From contig CAIRND010000666.1 of assembly GCA_903879825.1 (NCBI GenBank), forward strand, positions 1 to 5,578: a DNA stretch of 5,578 nt, written 5' to 3'. The stretch is from an uncultured Geobacteraceae bacterium. GTDB lineage: Bacteria; Desulfobacterota; Desulfuromonadia; Geobacterales; Pseudopelobacteraceae. The notes under the pieces were generated by a model. That model worked only from the letters and a program-made list of their open reading frames with translations, was not told the origin of the DNA and did not search any database. Positions 1-4,994 of the stretch are shown in pieces (within the stretch, counting starts at the first letter, position 1; the number at the start of each line of letters is the position of its first letter). The position numbers and the translations under genes are program-made.

Positions 1-126
1 CCACGAAAGGCACGAAAACACACGAAAATTTGAAGCATCACAGAAGTATACGTATTCACCAAACAGGTTATGCCAAATCATTGTGTATCTTTCTGATTTA
101 GTACGTGTATTTCGTGCCTTTCGTGG
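1..126. repeat. Long inverted repeat with CACGAAA-rich arms
   Basis: The left arm 1-17 (CCACGAAAGGCACGAAA) is the exact reverse complement of 110-126. A further five bases pair (20-24 ACACG with 104-108 CGTGT) if one or two bases are bulged. CACGAAA occurs three times in the left arm (2-8, 11-17, 21-27), and TTTCGTG twice in the right arm (110-116, 119-125). The roughly 80-bp centre is AT-rich and shows no gene. The element lies just beyond the stop codon of the alkaline phosphatase gene. No T-run follows on the plus strand, and the loop is too long for a classical intrinsic terminator. It looks like a dispersed palindromic or MITE-like intergenic repeat. Its left edge may continue outside the window. 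Confidence 0.75.
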
Positions 127-154
127 ACAACTGCTTTTCCCAGATTCATTAATT

Positions 155-1732
155 TCAGGCGATATGCAGCTTCATATGCTGCTGCCATTCACTGGCTGTC
201 GCGACCTTCAAAAAGGGGAGTGCCTGTGCAGATGTCATTGAAGGATTACGGTGACTCACTCCAAAATACCGGCACATCACTTCAAAGAGGTAGGTATTAT
301 CCACCAGCCGGTCCATACCAAATTCCTTGGCCCGGTGACCGTAGGCCAGCAGCAGCTGATCTTCAGCGGTATGATTGCAGGAGGTAAAACCCACATTTCC
401 GCGACGAATGCCATGCCCCGGTGCTCCTTTGCTGCTCTTGCCATACGAACTGTGGGACAGAATTTTAGCCAGAGTGGCATCGGGCTGGGAAACATAGTCT
501 CCGGGATACGCGGCAAAATCGGGAGCCATTGCATCCACGATCATGCGCGCTTCATCCTGACCAATAGCAAAACCGGTATGCTCCCGGACAATGTCTCCGA
601 TTTCACCCGCCCCCTTGCCTCTCATCTTTTTGATCAGGACTTCGAAGGAGGTTTTCCCCGCCCGGTATGACCGCAATGCGGCAGTTGCATCGTTATAGTC
701 CGGTCCGGTACCGTTTACCCCCCATCCGGAGTTGCCATGGTCTGAGGTAACAACTACCAAAGTAGTGGGATTGGCCGCCAGATAGGTATCAATAACAGCA
801 AGTGTGTCATCAAGTTCCACGGTATCCATAATGGCACCCCAGGCGTCGTTGGAATGACTGGCGTGATCTATCCGCCCCGCCTCAACCTGGAGGATAAACC
901 CTTTTGGATTATGCGACAGGCGCTGCAAGGCGGCCGCTGTCATTTCAGGCAGGCTCGGTTGTTTGTCACCAAGTACTTTGTCATTAAGTCGATCAACCGC
1001 ATAGGCAAGATGTGAGGGGGAAAAAAGTCCTAAAAGAGGTCGCCCGTCAGGCTCACGTGTCAGAAGCTCCGTGCGATTTTTAATGACATCAAAGCCGGTT
1101 TTGGCAAATTCAGCACAGAGATCCTTCTTGTCAGCGCGCTTAGCCGCATCAAAATGTACGCTGCCACCACCCAGAAGGACGTCAGGCCTGAAGGCGAGCA
1201 TATCGAGTGCAATTGCATCTTCAAGATCACGATGCGGTTGATGGGAAACCCAGGCGGCCGGCGTCGCGTGGGTTACCCTGGTTGTCGTCACCAGCCCGCA
1301 GCCATAGCCTTCCCGCTTCAGCAGCTCCATGATAGTTGTCAATGGTCGGCCATCGGGGAGAGTTGCAAGCAGCCTGTTATTGGTTTTTACGCCTGTTGAC
1401 CAGGCGACCGAGGCAGGCGCTGAATCGGTGACAATGCTTGAAAGACTTGCTGTCGCCATATACCCAATCGACGAGCGCGAATCGCGCAGATGGCTATACA
1501 GGTTGGAATCCTTCCGCCCAAACACACCGGTTCGAATTTCGTGCATCGCCCGTGTCACACCAAGCGGCATACCATCGCCAACCACGAAGATCAGGCCCTG
1601 ACCTTTGCCCGGTTCAAATGTAGTCGCTGGTGCGGCTTCGCCCCGATTAGGCAGCATTGCGTAGATCGCTCCGGCTCCAAGAAGTTTAATAAGGTCGCGG
1701 CGGCTGATTCCTGAAGGTATGACACTGTCCAT
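155..1732 (-). CDS. Tat-exported alkaline phosphatase, PhoA family
   Basis: A 525-residue alkaline phosphatase (phosphate-monoester hydrolase with two Zn and one Mg site), expected in the periplasm or outside the cell. The N-terminus carries a twin-arginine signal: S10-R11-R12-D-L-I-K, a hydrophobic stretch at about 17-27, and possible cleavage near the Ala-rich 31-36. Visible family motifs are: VVGDG with metal ligand D53; VTDSAPAS with D103 and nucleophile S104; ATPAA at 156-160 with R168 at the spacing of E. coli R166; QVEAGRIDHASH with E284, D289 and H293; TSDHGN with D331 and H332; and CNHTAEDQ with H454. His occupies the positions equivalent to E. coli Asp153 (H155) and Lys328 (H290), as in mammalian enzymes. 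The start is supported by an AAAGGG ribosome site (1741-1746) eight bases upstream. It lies 94 bp downstream of the lipoprotein phosphoesterase gene on the same strand, behind a terminator. The family call is firm; the exact substrate range is not visible. Confidence 0.95.
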   Translation of the reverse strand: MDSVIPSGISRRDLIKLLGAGAIYAMLPNRGEAAPATTFEPGKGQGLIFVVGDGMPLGVTRAMHEIRTGVFGRKDSNLYSHLRDSRSSIGYMATASLSSIVTDSAPASVAWSTGVKTNNRLLATLPDGRPLTTIMELLKREGYGCGLVTTTRVTHATPAAWVSHQPHRDLEDAIALDMLAFRPDVLLGGGSVHFDAAKRADKKDLCAEFAKTGFDVIKNRTELLTREPDGRPLLGLFSPSHLAYAVDRLNDKVLGDKQPSLPEMTAAALQRLSHNPKGFILQVEAGRIDHASHSNDAWGAIMDTVELDDTLAVIDTYLAANPTTLVVVTSDHGNSGWGVNGTGPDYNDATAALRSYRAGKTSFEVLIKKMRGKGAGEIGDIVREHTGFAIGQDEARMIVDAMAPDFAAYPGDYVSQPDATLAKILSHSSYGKSSKGAPGHGIRRGNVGFTSCNHTAEDQLLLAYGHRAKEFGMDRLVDNTYLFEVMCRYFGVSHRNPSMTSAQALPFLKVATASEWQQHMKLHIA

Positions 1733-1764
1733 GATGATAACCCTTTCGTATGAGATCTAAATTT

Positions 1765-1794
1765 AAAAAACCCCGCACCGGAAACGGCGCGGGG
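1765..1794 (-). terminator. Intrinsic terminator after the phosphoesterase gene
   Basis: Read on the minus strand, CCCCGCGCCG (1794-1785) pairs with CGGTGCGGGG (1780-1771) through all ten positions, including one G-U pair, around a TTTC loop. Six U residues follow directly (1770-1765). On the plus strand the same stem has an A-C mismatch and no U-run, so the structure is directed against minus-strand transcription. It lies 33 bases beyond the stop codon of the lipoprotein gene and about 30 bases before the alkaline phosphatase start. Confidence 0.92.
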
Positions 1795-1826
1795 AAAATG
1801 AATAACTACGGCATGGAAAAATAAGA

Positions 1827-3068
1827 TTAAAGAGTACGTGGTGCAAGAGATACTGTTTTGGAAGTACCAAAGGCTTTTGTGTTCCACAGGTATTCCCGCA
1901 CTGTCATGTTTTTAGCAGCGGAGTCAATAGAAATGACCTGGAAAGACAGTTTGGTTGCGTCCGTTGACGAAATATCACCCTTCATCGGTGAGTCAACCCG
2001 GAAAACGTTCAGGCTGATATCGTTATCTGGTCCCGTGTAGCTATAAAACTCGTTTTTGTTGGAGTTGCCATGGAAGTAGGCAACAATGTTCTTGTGTGTC
2101 TTGAGCCACGTAACAAATGTCCTTTGTTCACTGGTACTGACTATTGCCAATGAACCGGCGGCATCTGAATAGGGAGTATTTAAGGATGTTACCTCGACAA
2201 AGGAATCTGAAAGCAGATTTTCAAATTTGTTGGTGGCATTGATCGTGAACGGCGTGACCGGATTGGTGAAATGCTTTGACTCTGCGTCAGGCTGGTCGTG
2301 TGTGAACAGTATGACAGGGGTTGCTGCAGGAACATTTGCCAGATTGGCGTCAATCAATGGGCGGGTAACGGAATCAGGCCACATCCCGACGAAAAGCAAA
2401 TGAACACCATTGACATCACGTGATGTGACAAGTCGTTTGCTGGCATAAGTGGCTGCAGCGGTTGTTGCAGATGTAAATGAGGTCGTAGCAATGGTTGCAG
2501 TCGGATTCATCAGGTTGTAAATTCCAACGTACGACGTTGCGTCGATTCCCGCATCGGCGTTGAGAGGTGCCTTATAGTATCCGATAGCATTGGAGACGTC
2601 GTGGTTGCCCGGGGTCATGTATAATGGAGCTTTTGCACCCGCTCCGTTCTTAAGGTTAAGTGTGGTGAAATAATCTGCAGTAAATTGTGGCCAGACATCT
2701 TTAGCAAGAGCTTTGGCAGTCGGGTATACGTTGCTGTCAGCTCGATTAACCGCATCACCTGTTTCAACGACAAAGTCCACAGCAGTCAATGCTTGCCCTG
2801 CGTTAATCCCGCTATCACTCGGCAACGCAACCTTTGCACTCTGCAGGCGGTTCATTTCGGTAATCATCGCTCCGTTCACCTGCTGAGCGCTGCTCAAACC
2901 CGAAAAAGCAGCCCGCTTGATACCGTAATGGGCATCTGATGTGTAAACAAATGTGGTTGTGGGGGCAGCCGTTGTGGTGCTGTCGCTGCCACAACCACTC
3001 ATCATTCCTGACATTACTACAACCGCTAACAACGAGGCATACGTAAGCCCCTTCTTCTTGAATTCCAT
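1827..3068 (-). CDS. Lipoprotein calcineurin-like metallophosphoesterase
   Basis: A 413-residue protein with a lipoprotein signal: KKK near the N-terminus, a hydrophobic core at 11-22 and a lipobox-like MSGC with lipidated C26. Gly at +2 does not suggest inner-membrane retention. A Ser/Thr/Ala linker (28-39) leads into a metallophosphoesterase fold. D45-A-H47 is motif I, GDAVNR (104-109) motif II, GNHD (154-157) motif III and THD with H257 motif IV. The usual GHxH motif appears as G334-N-S-N337, with both His replaced by Asn. It probably hydrolyses phosphomono- or phosphodiesters at the outer membrane or periplasm; the substrate cannot be told. A Thr/Ala-rich stretch at 188-209 is probably a loop. 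The start is supported by GGAGGG (3076-3081) seven bases upstream. It is followed on the same strand by an alkaline phosphatase, consistent with a joint role in phosphate acquisition. Confidence 0.88.
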   Translation of the reverse strand: MEFKKKGLTYASLLAVVVMSGMMSGCGSDSTTTAAPTTTFVYTSDAHYGIKRAAFSGLSSAQQVNGAMITEMNRLQSAKVALPSDSGINAGQALTAVDFVVETGDAVNRADSNVYPTAKALAKDVWPQFTADYFTTLNLKNGAGAKAPLYMTPGNHDVSNAIGYYKAPLNADAGIDATSYVGIYNLMNPTATIATTSFTSATTAAATYASKRLVTSRDVNGVHLLFVGMWPDSVTRPLIDANLANVPAATPVILFTHDQPDAESKHFTNPVTPFTINATNKFENLLSDSFVEVTSLNTPYSDAAGSLAIVSTSEQRTFVTWLKTHKNIVAYFHGNSNKNEFYSYTGPDNDISLNVFRVDSPMKGDISSTDATKLSFQVISIDSAAKNMTVREYLWNTKAFGTSKTVSLAPRTL

Positions 3069-3122
3069 GCGTGTTCCCTCCGTAATACAGTTTTAAATTC
3101 CGGCCTTTTTCTACCACAAACA

Positions 3123-3151
3123 ATATTACGATAGGGTGCCAACTCTGTTAA
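3123..3151 (-). promoter_or_regulatory. Sigma-70-type promoter for the phosphoesterase gene
   Basis: On the minus strand, TTAACA (3151-3146) is a -35 matching TTGACA at five of six bases. It is separated by 17 bp from TAATAT (3128-3123), which matches TATAAT at four of six. Transcription would start near 3116, about 48 bases before the lipoprotein start codon. The -35 overlaps the half-site pair at 3145-3162. No experimental support is available. Confidence 0.5.
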
Positions 3152-3162
3152 AGCTTTGTGAA
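3145..3162. promoter_or_regulatory. Pho-box-like pair of half-sites over the -35
   Basis: The plus strand reads CTGTTAA (3145-3151), four bases, then TTGTGAA (3156-3162): two 7-bp direct repeats with an 11-bp period. This is the architecture of PhoB/PhoP-type sites (E. coli CTGTCAT units with 4-bp spacers). Read on the minus strand it is TTCACA-N5-TTAACA, which resembles Gram-positive PhoP units. It overlaps the predicted -35 of the phosphoesterase gene. The orientation relative to that gene is opposite to the E. coli arrangement, so activation cannot be assumed. The assignment rests on pattern and neighbouring phosphatase genes only. Confidence 0.4.
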
Positions 3163-3188
3163 CATTTTAATGTAATATTTCTGTTACG

Positions 3189-3214
3189 TTTGTAACCAAA
3201 TCGTAACCTTATTG
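3189..3214 (+). repeat. 26-bp repeat, left copy, with Pho-box-like units
   Basis: This stretch matches 4911-4936 at 23 of 26 positions; similarity stops on both sides. It contains TTGTAAC (3190-3196) and TCGTAAC (3201-3207), and a looser third unit TTGTTGT (3212-3218) continues the 11-bp period past its right edge. An additional CTGTTAC lies just upstream at 3181-3187. It is oriented towards hipA and sits about 110 bp before the hipA start. It could be a PhoB-type operator or one of a pair of flanking duplications around the toxin-antitoxin genes. Confidence 0.6.
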
Positions 3215-3269
3215 TTGTGCTGAGACAGAGACAACGTAAAGCGCCTCAGAAGTACGTGAGTCCAATATC

Positions 3270-3285
3270 TGCTACTATGATAGCA
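3270..3285. promoter_or_regulatory. Operator-like palindrome 1 upstream of hipA
   Basis: TGCTACTATGATAGCA has perfect TGCTA/TAGCA arms around a 6-bp centre and includes TATGAT (3276-3281), which resembles a -10 box. A second copy lies at 3313-3328, 43 bp downstream (about four helical turns), identical at 13 of 16 positions. Paired dyads in front of a HipA-type operon fit binding by the HTH antitoxin, as E. coli HipB binds several dyads at its own promoter. The sequence differs from the E. coli HipB site. Confidence 0.55.
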
Positions 3286-3292
3286 ATTAATA

Positions 3293-3321
3293 TTGATTAC
3301 CTGGTACAGTTATGCTATTAA
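3293..3321 (+). promoter_or_regulatory. Weak candidate hipA promoter
   Basis: TTGATT (3293-3298), a 17-bp spacer and TATTAA (3316-3321) each match the sigma-70 consensus at four of six bases. If used, transcription would start at or within a few bases of the hipA ATG at 3328, giving a leaderless or nearly leaderless message. That would fit the poor ribosome site there. TATGAT at 3276-3281 is an alternative -10 but lacks a convincing -35. The TATTAA box lies inside the second palindrome. Confidence 0.25.
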
Positions 3322-3328
3322 GACAGCA
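3313..3328. promoter_or_regulatory. Operator-like palindrome 2 at the hipA start codon
   Basis: TGCTATTAAGACAGCA is the second copy of the 16-bp near-palindrome at 3270-3285. It differs at three positions, and one arm is CAGCA instead of TAGCA. Seen one base wider it is ATGCT-N8-AGCAT, with the same 8-bp centre spacing as the E. coli HipB operator but different arms. It ends on the first base of the hipA start codon, a position suited to blocking promoter clearance or translation start. Confidence 0.55.
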
Positions 3329-4608
3329 TGAAAGCTACCATTCAAATATTTTTAAACGGCAATTGGATTATCGCAGGGGAATTTGACCTGCCGGATTCTT
3401 CTCTTCATAAAGGGATCGAGGGCGCCGGTTATTTTGAGTATGATCCCGATTATGTCATTGCTTTACCGGATGAACTCCCGTCAAAACGGGTGGGTCTGCA
3501 CTACCCCGTCAACTTCGATCTATACTCAGAGCGCCATTGGCCGGCGTTTCTGCTCGATATACTTCCTTCAGGTGCCGGACGACGTGCCTGGGCAAGGCGA
3601 CTGAACATCCCGGACAATCCATCATCCGACTGGCTATTGCTGCTAAACGGCGCAGGCAACCCCCCTGGTAATATTCGGATAATGGAAGCGGTCAGATCTC
3701 CGCATCCCTTCAAACACCCGGGATTTTCCAAAGAGGATATCATAGACAAACAGGCCGACTTCATTGAATATGCCGAGTCAATGGGGGCTGTTGTTGCCGG
3801 TGCTTCAGATGTGGCGGGCGATGCTCCAAAGTTTCTATTAAGCAGAGATCGAACCGGCCGATGGCATCCTGATGGCGCCCTGCCTGATAACAATGTACTG
3901 GATTGCTGGCTGGTGAAGTTCCCACGCGGAAACGATGTACGCGACAAAACAGTTTTACGCAATGAAGCGCCGTATTACGAAGTAGCCCGTCATTTTGGAA
4001 TCCGTACGGGGAAACCACTGGAATTCATAGAAAACGCCCTGTTCATACCAAGATTTGACCGTATTCCCGGCACTCCGTTCATCCGCCATGGACTTGAGAC
4101 ACTTGCTTCGGCGGCACGGATTGCGTCATACGGCCAGCGTGCGAACCATCTTGATCTTTGCCAGTCCGTAGCGTCATTTGCAACCAACAGGCAGGGTGAA
4201 CTTTGGGAATATTTGCAGCGGGAAATCCTTAATTGTGCTTTGCGTAATACGGATAACCATCCCCGCAACAGCTCGCTTATCAAATACATCGATGGCACAG
4301 TTGAGCTATCACCGTTATACGACTTTGCCCCCATGTTCCTTGACCCTGAAGGCATTGCCAGAGCCTCAAGAGGGGAAAATCTTGAACCAGCTCCAGGACG
4401 TCCGGATTGGGGGGGCATCGCTCAATCGCTTAAAAGATGGTGTGATCCTGAAGCAACGGTCGTGTTCCTGAAATCCCAGGCAGAAAAAGTTGCGGCACTG
4501 CCGCAGTGCATGAAAGGGTGTGGCGTTGAGGGTGAGGTTATTGAAGGTGTTACCGCACGATGTACTGAGGTTGCTGGTGACCTGCGCACCATGATTTCAC
4601 AGGGATAA
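3328..4608 (+). CDS. hipA: HipA-family serine/threonine kinase toxin
   Basis: A 426-residue HipA-like kinase, close to the 440 residues of E. coli HipA. HipA kinases phosphorylate translation factors (glutamyl-tRNA synthetase in E. coli), cause growth arrest and are held by an HTH antitoxin. The N-terminal subdomain is about 1-115, ending in GNPPGNIRI (110-118). The glycine-rich loop is S160-D-V-A-G-D-A-P-K168. CWLVKFP with K197 fits the ATP-binding lysine, and RNEAPYYEVARHFGI (211-225) and IPRFDR (240-245) are typical of the family. NTDNHPRN (307-314) supplies catalytic D309, and LYDFAPM (330-336) the metal-binding D332. Aligned on the loop glycine, Asp161 falls where E. coli has autophosphorylated Ser150; Ser160 is one residue earlier. 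An in-frame TAA at 3319-3321 makes 3328 the earliest ATG, though the ribosome site is weak. The antitoxin gene begins three bases after the stop. The kinase family is clear; the target is unknown. Confidence 0.93.
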   Translation: MKATIQIFLNGNWIIAGEFDLPDSSLHKGIEGAGYFEYDPDYVIALPDELPSKRVGLHYPVNFDLYSERHWPAFLLDILPSGAGRRAWARRLNIPDNPSSDWLLLLNGAGNPPGNIRIMEAVRSPHPFKHPGFSKEDIIDKQADFIEYAESMGAVVAGASDVAGDAPKFLLSRDRTGRWHPDGALPDNNVLDCWLVKFPRGNDVRDKTVLRNEAPYYEVARHFGIRTGKPLEFIENALFIPRFDRIPGTPFIRHGLETLASAARIASYGQRANHLDLCQSVASFATNRQGELWEYLQREILNCALRNTDNHPRNSSLIKYIDGTVELSPLYDFAPMFLDPEGIARASRGENLEPAPGRPDWGGIAQSLKRWCDPEATVVFLKSQAEKVAALPQCMKGCGVEGEVIEGVTARCTEVAGDLRTMISQG

Positions 4609-4611
4609 TAT

Positions 4612-4917
4612 ATGTCAAGAACCGCTAACAAAACTACGCTGAGCTCACGGGAGGCCAAGGAGCTGCTGTTTGCTGAACTGGCTGCCGGTTCGCTCACAAT
4701 CGGCCAGGCAACAAAGAGGATGCGCATGATCGTCGGCCTGACACAAATAGAATATGCGACGAAGGTACTAAAGATATATCCAAGAGTGTTAATGGATATT
4801 GAAAAGGGCCGGGGCAACCCGACGCTTGAGACCCTCGAGAAGTTGGCCAGGCCATTCGGGTTGAGGGTCGGCTTTGTGAGAAGCGCAACACGGGATAGTG
4901 ACCAGTCTGATTTGTAA
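4612..4917 (+). CDS. hipB: XRE-family HTH antitoxin, HipB-like
   Basis: A 101-residue protein with one Cro/C1-type helix-turn-helix at about 30-85. T44-QIEYATKVLK is helix 2, YPRVLMDIEKG (56-66) the recognition helix, and GNPTLETLEKLARPFGL (68-84) the family's usual closing helices. VGFVR probably forms a beta strand, and the C-terminus is short and acidic (DSDQSDL). It is expected to bind and inhibit the adjacent HipA-like kinase and to repress the operon, plausibly through the paired palindromes at 3270-3285 and 3313-3328. It starts three bases after the hipA stop, with AGGG (4601-4604) seven bases upstream, so the genes are co-transcribed and probably translationally coupled. The toxin-first order is the reverse of E. 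coli hipBA. The symbol rests on fold and position, not close sequence identity. Confidence 0.88.
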   Translation: MSRTANKTTLSSREAKELLFAELAAGSLTIGQATKRMRMIVGLTQIEYATKVLKIYPRVLMDIEKGRGNPTLETLEKLARPFGLRVGFVRSATRDSDQSDL

Positions 4918-4936
4918 CAATATCGTAACCTGATTG
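4911..4936 (+). repeat. 26-bp repeat, right copy
   Basis: This is the second copy of the sequence at 3189-3214, identical at 23 of 26 positions and in the same orientation. It starts four bases before the antitoxin stop codon (4915-4917) and runs into the intergenic region. The two copies therefore bracket the hipA-antitoxin module almost exactly. Confidence 0.6.
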
Positions 4937-4940
4937 CTAC
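4912..4940 (+). promoter_or_regulatory. Pho-box-like triple repeat before the last gene
   Basis: TTGTAAC (4912-4918), TCGTAAC (4923-4929) and TTGCTAC (4934-4940) are three 7-bp direct repeats with 4-bp spacers (AATA, CTGA). This is the period and orientation of PhoB-activated E. coli promoters. The units differ from E. coli CTGTCAT but keep the central TGT/CGT-A pattern. Together with the two phosphatases in the window, this suggests control of the downstream gene by phosphate starvation. The regulator cannot be named from sequence alone. Confidence 0.5.
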
Positions 4941-4962
4941 CCAACTTCCGTGCGTGATCTGT

Positions 4963-4968
4963 TATTGT
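4963..4968 (+). promoter_or_regulatory. Candidate -10 box for the last gene
   Basis: TATTGT matches TATAAT at four of six bases and lies 22 bp after the third Pho-like unit. That leaves room for one more, degenerate unit (4945-4951) before the usual gap of about 10 bp. No recognisable -35 precedes it, as is typical of PhoB-type activated promoters. The transcript would have a leader of roughly 20-25 bases. Confidence 0.3.
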
Positions 4969-4977
4969 TCCTCGTTT

Positions 4978-4983
4978 GGGGGG
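4978..4983 (+). promoter_or_regulatory. G-run ribosome binding site of the last gene
   Basis: Six G residues followed by A lie 11 bases before the ATG at 4995. This is not a canonical AGGAGG, but it is the only purine-rich site near any in-frame start. It therefore favours 4995 over the internal ATG at 5097. Confidence 0.45.
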
Positions 4984-4994
4984 ACTTTCTATTC

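Noticed and set aside
2..27. Three CACGAAA words as a possible CRISPR or tandem array
   Set aside because: The units are 7 bp with 2-3 bp gaps and are mirrored at 110-126, so they are parts of the arms of one inverted repeat, not a repeat-spacer array.
251..670. Plus-strand open frame of 139 codons inside the alkaline phosphatase gene
   Set aside because: It lies antisense to a gene with complete catalytic motifs, its product resembles no family, and it has no ribosome site. The same holds for the other antisense frames at 1154-1623.
1733..1764. Independent promoter for the alkaline phosphatase gene between terminator and start
   Set aside because: AT-rich words are present, but no -35/-10 pair with acceptable spacing fits in about 30 bases next to the ribosome site.
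1591..1887. Minus-strand open frame spanning the terminator
   Set aside because: It crosses the intrinsic terminator and overlaps the ends of two well-supported genes in another frame; there is no recognisable protein pattern.
3220..3249. CTGAG/CTCAG inverted words as a hairpin or operator
   Set aside because: The arms are only five bases with a 20-base gap; this is expected by chance and no further pairing supports it.
3312..3314. ATG at 3312 as an alternative hipA start
   Set aside because: It is out of frame with hipA by one base, and the hipA frame itself is closed by TAA at 3319-3321.
3501..4418. Minus-strand open frames opposite hipA
   Set aside because: They are shadows of the strongly supported HipA reading frame, without family motifs.
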